Source: Oceaniglobus ichthyenteri (GTDB lineage: Bacteria > Pseudomonadota > Alphaproteobacteria > Rhodobacterales > Rhodobacteraceae). Taken from it: 64,000 nt of DNA. The stretch's first letter is position 1. Each line of letters begins with the position of its first letter. Shown piece by piece: positions 33,268 through 43,401 of this stretch. The notes beneath the pieces are model-generated. The model had not been told where the DNA came from and made no database searches. It saw only the letters and a list, made by a program, of their open reading frames with translations. The stretch is taken from positions 116,140-180,139 of the forward strand of contig NZ_QAGK01000008.1 of the NCBI RefSeq assembly GCF_003057885.1. Reading direction: 5' to 3'. A program made the translations under genes and the position numbers.

Positions 33268-34339
33268 AGTGTTGCAACCCGGTGATGTGATCGGGATTTT
33301 GGGCGGCGGTCAGTTGGGCCGCATGTTGGCCTTGGCGGCGGCGCGTCTTGGTTTGCGCTGTCACATTTACGAACCATCGTCGGGGGCCCCGGCGGGTGAG
33401 GTGTGTGGCGATCTGACCACCGCCTCCTACGATGACACCGCCGCCTTGCGCGCCTTTGCCGATGCGGTGGATGTGATCACCTATGAATTTGAAAACATCC
33501 CCACATCCGCGCTGGACCTGTTAGAACAACATTGCCCAATCCGCCCGGGCCGCGAGGCGCTGCGCGTGTCGCAAGATCGGTTGATCGAAAAAGAATTTCT
33601 GAATGGTCTGGGCCTGCGCACGGCCCCGTTTGCCGATGTGGCCAACCGGGCGGCGTTTGATGCCGCATTGATTGAAATCGGCGCACCGGCGATCCTGAAA
33701 ACCCGACGGTTTGGGTATGATGGCAAGGGTCAGGCGCGGATCACAGACCGGGCCGAGGGCGCAACGGCGTTTGACGCCATGGCGGGCGATGATGCGATAT
33801 TGGAAGGTTTCGTGGATTTCAGCCAGGAAATTTCAGTCATCGGGGCGCGCAGTGCATCGGGCGATGTGGCCTGTTTTGACCCCGGCCAGAATGTGCACCG
33901 CGATGGGATTTTGCACACCACCACCGTTCCCGCCCAGCTAAGCCGCAGTCAGGTGACCGATGCGATTATCCTGACCGGGCGTATTTTGAATGCGCTCGAT
34001 TATGTCGGGGTGATGGGCGTTGAATTGTTCGTCACGCCCAGCGGTCTGGTGGTGAACGAAATCGCACCGCGGGTGCATAATTCGGGGCATTGGACGCAAA
34101 ACGGCTGTGTCATCGATCAGTTTGAACAGCATATTCGCGCCGTTGCCGGCTGGCCCCTGGGCGATGGGCGGCGCCATTGCGACATCGTGATGACCAATCT
34201 GTTGGGCGATGAGGTGGATCAGGTGGGCGAACTGGCCCGCGACCCGTTGAACGCGATACATCTTTACGGCAAGGCCGAGGCGCGGCCGGGGCGCAAGATG
34301 GGCCATGTAAACCGCTGGATCGGCCCGGCGGGGGCCTGA
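33260..34339 (+). CDS. purK: 5-(carboxyamino)imidazole ribonucleotide synthase
   Basis: PurK makes N5-CAIR from AIR, bicarbonate and ATP, the substrate of PurE. This 359-aa ATP-grasp protein shows [16 protein letters not shown] at the N-terminus, [23 protein letters not shown] (ATP-grasp Lys), ISVIGARSA, and [14 protein letters not shown]. The start codon overlaps the end of purE, so the two are translationally coupled. Confidence 0.96.
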   Translation: MSKVLQPGDVIGILGGGQLGRMLALAAARLGLRCHIYEPSSGAPAGEVCGDLTTASYDDTAALRAFADAVDVITYEFENIPTSALDLLEQHCPIRPGREALRVSQDRLIEKEFLNGLGLRTAPFADVANRAAFDAALIEIGAPAILKTRRFGYDGKGQARITDRAEGATAFDAMAGDDAILEGFVDFSQEISVIGARSASGDVACFDPGQNVHRDGILHTTTVPAQLSRSQVTDAIILTGRILNALDYVGVMGVELFVTPSGLVVNEIAPRVHNSGHWTQNGCVIDQFEQHIRAVAGWPLGDGRRHCDIVMTNLLGDEVDQVGELARDPLNAIHLYGKAEARPGRKMGHVNRWIGPAGA

Positions 34340-34345
34340 GCCGGT

Positions 34346-35038
34346 TTATTCATCCTCGTGGATGAACGCGCCGGTGCGCAGGAATGATATGGTTTGCCGG
34401 ATGACAGCCGGGCTCATCATCATGAATGTATGGGTGACGGGCAGAACGATATGATCGTTCATGCCGCGCAACACCGTTGAGGCGACCGACACTTTGCCAT
34501 CATCGGGGCCGGGGATGATGTTGGAATACACCGGATTCATCGACCGGTTTCCGGCAATCACCCCCAATTCGAAACTGGCCAGACCCAGACGATTGGGCAA
34601 ATCCTCATCCCCGGTGCCCAGTTGCAATCCCGCCGGGCCGTTGAGCCATTGAAACGGTTCAAGATCGCCAAAATAATCCACCAATTCAGATCCGTGGTTT
34701 GGCGGACCCATCATCACCACGCGGCCCATTTTCGCCGGGCGATGATCGGCCAGCCAGACGCGCGCCAGAATGCCGCCCATGGAATGGGTGACGAAATGCA
34801 CGGTCTGATCGCCGCATTGTTCGACCGCCTGAGGAATGGTCTGGCTGACCAGACTGGCAACCGTGTCATCGGTTGAGGGATAGCCGGTGTTGACGGTTTC
34901 AAAGCCCTGATACTCCAACGCTTCGGCCATCACGATCATTGATGCCTCAGAGCGTGCAAGACCATGGAGCAGCACAACACAATCGCCCCGCGCCACGGCG
35001 GGGAGGGAAAACAGGACAAGGGCAAGAATGGTACGCAT
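34346..35038 (-). CDS. Secreted alpha/beta hydrolase, lipase-like
   Basis: This is a 230-aa secreted or envelope protein. It has a signal peptide ([18 protein letters not shown]), then [11 protein letters not shown], which is the oxyanion segment HG. The nucleophile elbow is [12 protein letters not shown], matching GxSxG in lipase form, and [13 protein letters not shown] follows. A catalytic His is plausible in the C-terminal [13 protein letters not shown]. It resembles small esterases/lipases or PGAP1-like proteins. ATG 35038 is preferred because the signal peptide begins there, although an ATG three codons upstream is also in frame. It converges on purK. Substrate unknown. Confidence 0.75.
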   Translation of the reverse strand: MRTILALVLFSLPAVARGDCVVLLHGLARSEASMIVMAEALEYQGFETVNTGYPSTDDTVASLVSQTIPQAVEQCGDQTVHFVTHSMGGILARVWLADHRPAKMGRVVMMGPPNHGSELVDYFGDLEPFQWLNGPAGLQLGTGDEDLPNRLGLASFELGVIAGNRSMNPVYSNIIPGPDDGKVSVASTVLRGMNDHIVLPVTHTFMMMSPAVIRQTISFLRTGAFIHEDE

Positions 35039-35146
35039 GGGGCACATATAGCCATGTCGCCGCCCCCTGACAGCCCCTGATCGGCAACGGTTCAGACACT
35101 TATGCTTGATCTGACGGATCCGGCGTAAGGGTGGAAAGCCCCCCGC

Positions 35147-35178
35147 AAAATGAAAAGGGGCGCCCGATTGGACGCCCC
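35147..35178 (-). terminator. Rho-independent terminator of groESL
   Basis: On the minus strand, GGGGCGTCC-AATC-GGGCGCCCC (35178-35157, one G-U or mismatch pair) is followed by TTTTCATTTT. It lies 58 bases downstream of the groEL stop codon. Confidence 0.85.
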
Positions 35179-35235
35179 TGATCGTGTCGTGCAGTTGGCC
35201 TTGGCCATGCTGACGTGTTTCTTGCGAAACGCGTC

Positions 35236-36906
<1,671 letters not shown>

Positions 36907-36932
36907 TCAGAATAAAGGATCGACGACCGAAA

Positions 36933-37220
36933 TCAGGCGATGATGCCCAAAATGTCGGATTCCTTCATGATCAACAGCTCTTCGCCGTCAAGCGTGACTT
37001 CGGTGCCCGACCATTTGCCGAACAGCACCTTGTCGCCGGCCTTGACGCCCATCTCGATCAGCTCGCCATTGTCCTTGCGCGCACCGGCGCCACAGGAAAC
37101 GACTTCGCCTTCGGCAGGCTTTTCTTTTGCGTTGTCGGGGATGATCAGACCGCCCTTGGTCTTTTCTTCGCCTTCGACACGGCGGACCAATACACGGTCA
37201 TGCAGCGGAGTGAATGCCAT
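36933..37220 (-). CDS. groES: 10 kDa co-chaperonin GroES
   Basis: GroES is the lid of the GroEL chamber. The 95-aa protein shows [21 protein letters not shown], the mobile loop [16 protein letters not shown], and [17 protein letters not shown] 37220 is the normal family start; the frame continues upstream through the CIRCE region and is not used. It is the first gene of the groESL operon, under CIRCE/HrcA control. Confidence 0.98.
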   Translation of the reverse strand: MAFTPLHDRVLVRRVEGEEKTKGGLIIPDNAKEKPAEGEVVSCGAGARKDNGELIEMGVKAGDKVLFGKWSGTEVTLDGEELLIMKESDILGIIA

Positions 37221-37254
37221 CTGTGAACGCTCCTCAGGTTCAGGGTTATACATT

Positions 37255-37317
37255 TTAGCACTCACATCATGCGAGTGCTAATACTTGGGATTTAGGGGTG
37301 CGCTGCGCGGGTGTCAA
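37255..37317 (-). promoter_or_regulatory. groESL promoter with perfect CIRCE operator
   Basis: The CIRCE inverted repeat TTAGCACTC-N9-GAGTGCTAA occupies 37255-37281 without mismatch, so HrcA repression is expected. Upstream on the minus strand lies TTGACA (37317-37312) and TAAATC (37294-37289), spacer 17, placing the start of transcription at or inside CIRCE. The same stretch also reads CTTGACA-N13-CCCCTAAAT, which resembles a sigma-32 promoter, so dual heat-shock control is possible. Confidence 0.9.
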
Positions 37318-37442
37318 GCGGTCAATCCGTTGGGTCTGGGCGCAAAAAACGGCTTCTCTTCAGGCCGGCAATGATTTGTTCATATGTGCGACCTAAGGTC
37401 GGGAGGTGCCTATCGCAACCACCACATTTATCGGAAAGACCG

Positions 37443-38897
37443 ATGAGCAAAAAAACCATAGGGAATGTTTCGACCGGGTTTGCCGAACTTGTTCTGGAAC
37501 ATACCACCGATGCAATATTGATCACTGATCCGGACGCACGGGTGGTTTGGGTCAATGCGGGCTTTGAAAAGATGTATGGATTCGCCTTGGCCGATTTTGA
37601 TGGGCTGAAACCGGAAGACCTGCTTAATTTCGAAGGGACCGATGCCGATGTGACGCAACAGGTGATTGATGCATTGCGTGAACGGCGGCCCCTTCAGGTA
37701 GAGATAGAGAATATCCGCAGATCCGGTGAAACGCTCTGGGTCGAAAAAAAGCTCATTCCACTGTTCGGTGCAGAGGGGCGCCACATTTACAACATGTCGG
37801 TCAGCCGCGATATTTCCGAGCGCAAGCGTCTGGAAGAAAGCGCGCGCGAAATGATAGAGGCAGAAGCCCACCGCCAGCATGAGCGCCGCCTGCTGAGCCA
37901 GATCAGTGAATGGTTATATTCGGCCAAATCGCTGGAAGAACTGCTGATGGTGGTGAAAAAATCCATGCAAACCCTTCTGCCCGAGGCGGAAGGGCAGCTT
38001 TATATCTATTCCAATTCGCGCGACACTCTGGAATTGGCCGCGCAATGGGGTGATGGCGAACCCAGTGGTCATATCGGGGCCGAAGATTGCTGGGCGTTGC
38101 GCCGGGGGCGGGCGTATTCCTATGGGGTTAAGGCGATCGAATTTGCCTGTGGGCACGTGCACGGTGACAATAATCCGTATTTCTGTCTGCCAATCATCGC
38201 CCATGGCGAAACCATTGGCCTGTTGCACCTGTGCTTTTCCGCCTTTGATCGCACGATCATGCCGCGTGAATTCATCGAAACCTTCATGCAGCAACGATGG
38301 GAGGTTGGTCTGCTGTGTGCCGAACAGATCAGTCTGGCGGTCGCCAATGTGCAGCTGCGCCATGAATTGATGGATCAATCGGTGCGCGATCCGTTGACCA
38401 ACCTGTGGAACCGCCGCTGGTTTCTTGAAGCGTCCCATAAGGAAATGAACCGCGCGCGCAACAAGGGGTCTGAGGTGTCGTTGATCTCGCTTGATGTGGA
38501 CCATTTCAAGAAGTTCAACGATCACCATGGTCACGACGCGGGTGATATCGTGCTGCGTGAATTTGGTGCGTTGTTGGCGACCACGTTTCAGGATGATTTT
38601 TCACCGTGCCGCATCGGAGGCGAGGAGTTCGTCGTGTTGTGCGCCGGGATTGGCCATGATGAAGCAATGGCGCGCGCTGCCGATTTTCTTGAAAAGGTCA
38701 CCCAGATTGAGGTTCATTATGGCGGTACGCGGCTGCCGCGAATCACGGCATCGGCCGGTGTGTCCACGTTTCCCGAAGATGGCGAACAGGTGTTGCGCCT
38801 GATGAAAGTCGCGGATGAGGCATTATATACCGCCAAGGATCGCGGCCGTGCCCAAGCCGTATCATCCCGCGACAAAGGGCCAAAAAAAGCCGCCTAG
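37443..38897 (+). CDS. Diguanylate cyclase with PAS and GAF-like sensor domains
   Basis: This 484-aa signalling protein is predicted to make cyclic di-GMP. An N-terminal PAS domain (about 12-125; TDAILITDPDARVVWVNAGFEKMYGF) is followed by a coiled linker, a GAF-like domain (about 155-310; LYIYSNSRDTLELAAQWG, FCLPIIAHGETIGLLHL) and a GGDEF domain with RDPLTNLWNRRWF, DVDHFKKFNDHHGHDAGD and the active-site variant GGEEF. No membrane segment is seen, so it is cytosolic. ATG 37443 was chosen because the PAS domain begins soon after. It is divergent from groES. The GAF part contains EDCWALRRGRAY, a pattern also found in other DGC GAF domains; its ligand is unknown. Confidence 0.9.
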   Translation: MSKKTIGNVSTGFAELVLEHTTDAILITDPDARVVWVNAGFEKMYGFALADFDGLKPEDLLNFEGTDADVTQQVIDALRERRPLQVEIENIRRSGETLWVEKKLIPLFGAEGRHIYNMSVSRDISERKRLEESAREMIEAEAHRQHERRLLSQISEWLYSAKSLEELLMVVKKSMQTLLPEAEGQLYIYSNSRDTLELAAQWGDGEPSGHIGAEDCWALRRGRAYSYGVKAIEFACGHVHGDNNPYFCLPIIAHGETIGLLHLCFSAFDRTIMPREFIETFMQQRWEVGLLCAEQISLAVANVQLRHELMDQSVRDPLTNLWNRRWFLEASHKEMNRARNKGSEVSLISLDVDHFKKFNDHHGHDAGDIVLREFGALLATTFQDDFSPCRIGGEEFVVLCAGIGHDEAMARAADFLEKVTQIEVHYGGTRLPRITASAGVSTFPEDGEQVLRLMKVADEALYTAKDRGRAQAVSSRDKGPKKAA

Positions 38898-39277
38898 ATT
38901 TGCGATTGCACCGTATCCTCGATGGCATCGAACAGCTCCAGTGGGCCGGTTTCCCAAAACGCGCCTTCGGCATCGGGAAACACACCAATGCGCACGCCGG
39001 ATTCTTCCAACTCGTCAATCCATTCCGCGCGGTACTGATCCAATGGAATTTTCTTCGGGCTGTTCCCGGGATACAGCAGATCGGCAACCAATTGCGCCAG
39101 AGCCTTGTCCGGCCAAAGCGGTATGAAATCGAAACCCTCGGGGGCGACGGGTGTGAACCACCCCTGATCGCCATGCAGCCCCCACAATACCCCGGTCTGC
39201 GCCACACGATCCACCGTGTGCCAATATCGGTCTTCGGGGTCCAGCGAAAGCAATGTTGACAGGCGCGCGGTGTCCAT
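38894..39277 (-). CDS. DUF2750 domain-containing protein
   Basis: This is a 127-aa protein of the DUF2750 family, function unknown. Family features are RYWHTVDRVAQTGVLWGLHGDQGW near the N-terminus, FIPLWPDKALAQLVAD, and the C-terminal VRIGVFPDAEGAFWETGPLEL. Similar proteins have been noted near immunity or suppressor-of-fused-like genes, but nothing here supports such a role. The stop codon overlaps that of the convergent cyclase gene (CTAG palindrome). The next gene on this strand begins 3 bases upstream, so the two form an operon. Confidence 0.8.
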   Translation of the reverse strand: MDTARLSTLLSLDPEDRYWHTVDRVAQTGVLWGLHGDQGWFTPVAPEGFDFIPLWPDKALAQLVADLLYPGNSPKKIPLDQYRAEWIDELEESGVRIGVFPDAEGAFWETGPLELFDAIEDTVQSQI

Positions 39278-39280
39278 GGG

Positions 39281-39949
39281 TTACCCTTTTTGTTTGCTTG
39301 TGACAGCGGTACGCCCTTTGGGCGTCAGGGCATAGATGCCCTTTTCCACCCGCTCAAACCAGCCATAATGATCGGCGGCCATCATCCGTGTGGCCCGGGC
39401 CACGCCCGTTGCCTGTGCCACCACCGCACCCTTGCAAGGCCCGGCACTGGCCAGATGTTGCGCACATAAAATCGCATCCTGGCGATACGCGGTAACCAGA
39501 CCCACCCGGGTGGCGCCGCCGGTGTTGGGATCACCGACACGGCGTTCAAATTCGCGCAGCAATCGCCCGAGGCGCGGTTTGGCACGGCGCGGCACATAGG
39601 GGCCGGGGTCGCAGTGCACCTCAAGAAACCCGTCGCGCAGCCGCACCGTGATCAGCCCCAGACCCAACCGCCGGCACAGGGCAATGTTGCCTTTCAAAAG
39701 GCGCATTCCCTGTTTGCCCTTGGCGCGCGGCACCGCCAGATAAACCCAGTCCGACAGGGATTGCCGGTCAATCCCCTGATGCAGCAACGTCAGGGTAAAC
39801 CCGGTTTTCAACTCGACAATCACCGGCGGTTCATCGCCGCGTACCGCCATCACATCGCAGGCGCCCACCTCGGATTTCACCTCGTATCCCTGCCCTTGCA
39901 GGAAGGATTTGACGGCAGGGTACAGATCGGTTTCGCGCGGGGTTGTCAT
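39281..39949 (-). CDS. DUF2161 domain-containing PD-(D/E)XK-type phosphodiesterase
   Basis: This 222-aa protein has a predicted restriction-endonuclease-like core. ETDLYPAVKSFLQGQGYEVKSEV is the N-terminal part, and the D...ExK catalytic pattern is visible in CDVMAVRGDEPPVIVELKTGF. A C-terminal winged-helix-like part (GWFERVEKGIYALTPKGRTAV) follows. The family is common in Rhodobacterales and has no established function. ATG 39949 is chosen by similarity; ATG 39961 is an alternative. It forms a two-gene operon with the DUF2750 gene and is divergent from ppaC. Confidence 0.82.
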   Translation of the reverse strand: MTTPRETDLYPAVKSFLQGQGYEVKSEVGACDVMAVRGDEPPVIVELKTGFTLTLLHQGIDRQSLSDWVYLAVPRAKGKQGMRLLKGNIALCRRLGLGLITVRLRDGFLEVHCDPGPYVPRRAKPRLGRLLREFERRVGDPNTGGATRVGLVTAYRQDAILCAQHLASAGPCKGAVVAQATGVARATRMMAADHYGWFERVEKGIYALTPKGRTAVTSKQKG

Positions 39950-40072
39950 GCCGGGGGTCATACGACCTGTGCGTGGGTTTGTCAGGGGATAAGTGATCGG
40001 CACATGCGGCAGGTGACATCGTGCCAAACCGCGCCTATAAGCGGCGCGAAATTGCAACCCCGAGGGATTTTT

Positions 40073-40993
40073 ATGACAACGCTTGTTTTCGGCCACAAAT
40101 CGCCCGACACCGATTCCACCGGTTCGCCGATCATCTGGGCCTGGTATATGTCAGAGGTGCAAGGCACCGCCGCCGAACCGCGCCTGTTGGGCGAACCCAA
40201 CACCGAAGCGAATTTCATGCTGAAGCGTTGGAATTTGGACAAACCCGCGCTGCTGGGGGATTTGACCGAAGGCACGAAAGTGGTGATCGTTGACACCAAC
40301 AACCCCGCTGAATTGCCCGCCAATATCAATGATGCCGATATCACCGGGATCATCGACCACCACAAACTGGTTGGCGGATTGGAAACCCGAGGCCCGATCG
40401 ACATCACGATTCGCCCACTGGCCTGTACCGCCACCCTGATGCACGATCTGATGAGCGATGACGCGGCGAAAATGCCCGATGCCATCAAAGGCGCGATGTT
40501 GTCGTGCATTCTGTCCGACACACTGGAATTCCGCAGCCCCACCACAACCGCCCATGACAAGGCATTGGCAGAAAAGCTGGCCGGGGAACTGGGCATCGAC
40601 ATTGCCGAATATGCCGCCGAAATGTTTGCCGCGAAATCTGATGTTTCGGCGTTCTCCGATGCCGAATTGCTGCGCATGGACAGCAAGGAATACGCCGTCG
40701 GCGGCACAAAATTTCGGGTGTCGGTGTTGGAAACCACATCGCCCAAAATGGTGCTGGATCGCAAGGACAGCCTGATGCAAAGCATGGCGACTGTCGCCGC
40801 TGAAGATGGCGTTGATCAGGTTTTGCTGTTCGTTGTCGATATCCTGAACGAAGAGGCGACGTTGCTGGTGCCCAATGATGTGGTCAAACAAGTGGCGGAA
40901 AAATCATTTGCCACCGTTTGTGCGGGCGACACGGTGATATTGCCCGGCGTGATGAGCCGCAAGAAACAGATCATCCCAAATCTGGCGATGTAA
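40073..40993 (+). CDS. ppaC: Manganese-dependent inorganic pyrophosphatase
   Basis: This family II (DHH) pyrophosphatase hydrolyses PPi to phosphate. The 306-aa protein has the metal-binding motifs FGHKSPDTDS, VDTNNP and DHHK, and the C-terminal DHHA2-type substrate segment PGVMSRKKQIIPNL with the Arg-Lys-Lys signature. ATG 40073 gives the canonical start TTLVFGHKSPDTDS. A strong terminator follows 21 bases after the stop. Confidence 0.95.
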   Translation: MTTLVFGHKSPDTDSTGSPIIWAWYMSEVQGTAAEPRLLGEPNTEANFMLKRWNLDKPALLGDLTEGTKVVIVDTNNPAELPANINDADITGIIDHHKLVGGLETRGPIDITIRPLACTATLMHDLMSDDAAKMPDAIKGAMLSCILSDTLEFRSPTTTAHDKALAEKLAGELGIDIAEYAAEMFAAKSDVSAFSDAELLRMDSKEYAVGGTKFRVSVLETTSPKMVLDRKDSLMQSMATVAAEDGVDQVLLFVVDILNEEATLLVPNDVVKQVAEKSFATVCAGDTVILPGVMSRKKQIIPNLAM

Positions 40994-41014
40994 ATTTTCC
41001 TGATACCTACCCAA

Positions 41015-41041
41015 GGGGCGCCCGGATTGGCGCCCCTTTTT
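41015..41041 (+). terminator. Rho-independent terminator of ppaC
   Basis: GGGGCGCC-CGGATT-GGCGCCCC-TTTTT: a perfect 8-bp GC stem with a 6-nt loop and a U-tract. Confidence 0.92.
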
Positions 41042-41364
41042 CGTGGCTGGCAGTCGCCCCGCAAATTGGACCGACACGCCCCACCCCCGAGCAGAAGAGC
41101 AAGGCGCGCCGGTTCGCATGGTTTAGCCAAAGGCGCGGGGGAATGTCCTGCGATTCTTCGTGTTTTGGGCCCGTTCACCGGGGGCGTGGCGGAAAAACAA
41201 CGCCCCCACCCGTTGGCCCAAAAGGACAGGCCTTTTGTACATGGGGTTCTGTGTAAATCCCACCGGCAGGCCCGTCTGTGCCAGATCAATGTTGCGCTTT
41301 GGGACTTGCAGTTTTAGTGATTTTATGGCCTCGGCGAAAGGCCGCTCAGGCCGGACAATCACGC
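41042..41364. other. Non-coding interval between ppaC and the taurine locus, with nested hairpins
   Basis: About 320 bases lie between two terminators with no recognisable protein; the small frames on both strands have no family features. Within it, GGGGGCGT (41180-41187) pairs with ACGCCCCC (41200-41207), enclosed by GGGCC (41167-41171) with GGCCC (41215-41219), and followed by AAAAGG...CCTTTT (41220-41236). This could be a small RNA or the remnant of a lost gene. Confidence 0.35.
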
Positions 41365-41399
41365 AAAAAGGGGGCGCGAAAACGTAATTTCGCGCCCCC
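41365..41399 (-). terminator. Rho-independent terminator of the tauABC-rraA operon
   Basis: On the minus strand, GGGGGCGCGAAA and TTTCGCGCCCCC flank a short loop (41399-41370), followed by a T-tract. It lies directly after the RraA-like gene. Confidence 0.92.
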
Positions 41400-41405
41400 C
41401 GTTGA

Positions 41406-42104
41406 TCAATCCAGATATTTTACCTGGTCACTGTCCAGAAGGGCGGCGATGGATTCGGGCCATTTCAGGCCTTTCTCAACTTCGGCATCCATCGTGTATT
41501 CCGAAGTTTTCACCTGTTCGAGGGCGGCGATCACCTCATCTATCCGCGCGAACGGCACAACCACCACACCGTCGCGGTCGGCAATCACCATATCGCCGGT
41601 TTCCACCCGTTGCCCGGCCATGTTGATCGGTTGCCCGACACGCCCCGGACCTTTGGAAAATGGCGAAGCGGGGGTCAGGCCCGTGCACCAACAGGGCAGG
41701 CCGATTCCGACGATTCCGTCATAATCGCGCATCGGGCCGTCGGTGACAAACCCGGCCGCGCCACAGTTTCGCACCATGCCGGCCACGCGGTCCCCCGCCG
41801 ATGCACAGCCCTGAAACCCATCGCAGGTCGACATCACGACATCGCCTTTGCGGATCTGCGGCAACGCGGCAAGCAGCGCCAGCAAATCACCCGGCCCATT
41901 GTCAACGGTCAGGGCCGGGCCAGCCGCGACACAGTGCAAATCGCGCCCCTCGCCCAAAGGCCGAATCGTGCGCGACAGCGCGCCTTGGCCAAACATCGCA
42001 TCGTTGACGAATCCGGTTGGTACGCCCTGAAATGCGGCCACTTGTGCGGCGGTGGGCCGACGGGTGGCGCGATTGATGGTGACCAATGGCGGTTCTTCGA
42101 TCAT
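41406..42104 (-). CDS. RraA family protein (HMG/CHA aldolase-like)
   Basis: This 232-aa protein belongs to the RraA/4-hydroxy-4-methyl-2-oxoglutarate aldolase family. The substrate/metal motif GFVTDGPMRDYDGI carries the conserved Arg-Asp pair, and the C-terminal half has DMVIADRDGVVVVP. Members are class II pyruvate aldolases/oxaloacetate decarboxylases or, in E. coli, an RNase E inhibitor. Here it starts 3 bases after the stop of the taurine permease gene and ends at the operon terminator, so it is the last gene of tauABC. Pyruvate or oxaloacetate chemistry linked to Tpa, which consumes pyruvate, is conceivable but unproven. Confidence 0.85.
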   Translation of the reverse strand: MIEEPPLVTINRATRRPTAAQVAAFQGVPTGFVNDAMFGQGALSRTIRPLGEGRDLHCVAAGPALTVDNGPGDLLALLAALPQIRKGDVVMSTCDGFQGCASAGDRVAGMVRNCGAAGFVTDGPMRDYDGIVGIGLPCWCTGLTPASPFSKGPGRVGQPINMAGQRVETGDMVIADRDGVVVVPFARIDEVIAALEQVKTSEYTMDAEVEKGLKWPESIAALLDSDQVKYLD

Positions 42105-42107
42105 GGT

Positions 42108-43382
42108 TTATCCTTTGCCTTTCCAGGGAACCAGGCGATCTTCGGCCACGCGCATCAGAATATCAATGCCGTATCCAATGACGCCGATCAGGATGATTCC
42201 CATCAGCACGATATCCGTCAGCTGAAACTTTGACGCCACCATGATCATCATGCCCGCGCCCTGTTCGGCGGCGACCAGTTCGGCCGCCACAACGGTGCCC
42301 CAACACACGCCCATCGCCACCCGCGCCCCGGTAAAGATATCGGGCAGGGAATTGGGAATGATCACATGGCGCAGGATTTGCCATTTGCTGGCCCCCAGAG
42401 AATAGGCGGCATGCACCTTGGAAATGCGCACCCCCGATACGCCGGATCGCGCGGCAATTGTCATGATCCACAGGGCGGCCAGAAACAGCAGAATGATCTT
42501 GCCGGTTTCCCCGATTCCGGCCCAGATGATCACCAGTGGGATCAGGGCCAAAGGTGGCACAGGGCGCATGAATTCGACAATCGGGTCAAACCAGCCGCGA
42601 AACCAGTTTGACAGGCCCATGGCGTAACCCAGCGGAATACCCACCAAAGCGCCGCACACAAACCCCAGAATCACCCGAAACAGCGACATGCCCAGATGTT
42701 CCAGCAGGGTTGAATTTTGGTATCCCTCGCTGGAAATCTCGATCAGGCGCGCCATCACCGCTTCGGGCGCAGGAAGCCAGATCGGCTCCATCTGCCAGCC
42801 CTTGGCGGGAACGAAATTCAGGGTGCCTTTGGGCGACATGCCGACACGGGCATTTTTGACAAACACTTCGCCGCCCGGCTCGATCGGTTGGCCGTCAACC
42901 GCGACGACAATCGCGTCAGCATCGCGGCCCCGCTCATCATTGCGATCAACGCGGATCAGCCCGGACCGCCACGCGCCGATAGAGGCGGCATCGTTTTTCG
43001 CCCAGCCATCGCCGGGATCGACAACCGGCACGGTATCGTCGCCGCCATCCACCTCGTAAACGTTCACGGTTACGGTGGCGTCGTCGGTTTCGCCGTCCGG
43101 GGTGCGCGCGGTATAGGTGAATTCGGTGGTGCCGATAAACGGGCCGGGGGCGTGCAGAAACCCGGGCACCCAGTTTGATCCGGTGAAGGCGCCCCAGATC
43201 AGAAAGATCGACAAAACCGATATGACACTGGCCGCGCGATTGGGGCGCACGGCGCTTTCATCACCGAATGTGACGGTTTTCAGGGATGTGTAATCAGATG
43301 CATGGTGGCGCACACGGCCCACCAGATGCACGGCAAAATACGCGCCCACAAACAGCGCGACGTAAATAAGGGCAATAACCAT
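42108..43382 (-). CDS. tauC: Taurine ABC transporter permease with periplasmic insertion
   Basis: This is the inner-membrane subunit of the taurine importer, 424 aa, far longer than the usual 250-280 aa of TauC/SsuC. Residues about 205-424 are the canonical permease (LPAPEAVMARLIEI, EHLGMSLFRVILGF, the EAA-like loop AAYSLGASKWQILRHVIIPNSLP). The N-terminal part has two hydrophobic segments (2-22 and about 51-67) and then about 120 hydrophilic residues (71-200), rich in Asp and Gly (TEFTYTARTPDGETDDATVTVNVYEVDGG), before the canonical part resumes. The insertion would lie in the periplasm. The gene is followed by rraA after 3 bases and preceded by tauB after 19 bases. Confidence 0.85.
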   Translation of the reverse strand: MVIALIYVALFVGAYFAVHLVGRVRHHASDYTSLKTVTFGDESAVRPNRAASVISVLSIFLIWGAFTGSNWVPGFLHAPGPFIGTTEFTYTARTPDGETDDATVTVNVYEVDGGDDTVPVVDPGDGWAKNDAASIGAWRSGLIRVDRNDERGRDADAIVVAVDGQPIEPGGEVFVKNARVGMSPKGTLNFVPAKGWQMEPIWLPAPEAVMARLIEISSEGYQNSTLLEHLGMSLFRVILGFVCGALVGIPLGYAMGLSNWFRGWFDPIVEFMRPVPPLALIPLVIIWAGIGETGKIILLFLAALWIMTIAARSGVSGVRISKVHAAYSLGASKWQILRHVIIPNSLPDIFTGARVAMGVCWGTVVAAELVAAEQGAGMMIMVASKFQLTDIVLMGIILIGVIGYGIDILMRVAEDRLVPWKGKG

Positions 43383-43401
43383 GATATTCGCTCCGCTGCG
43401 G

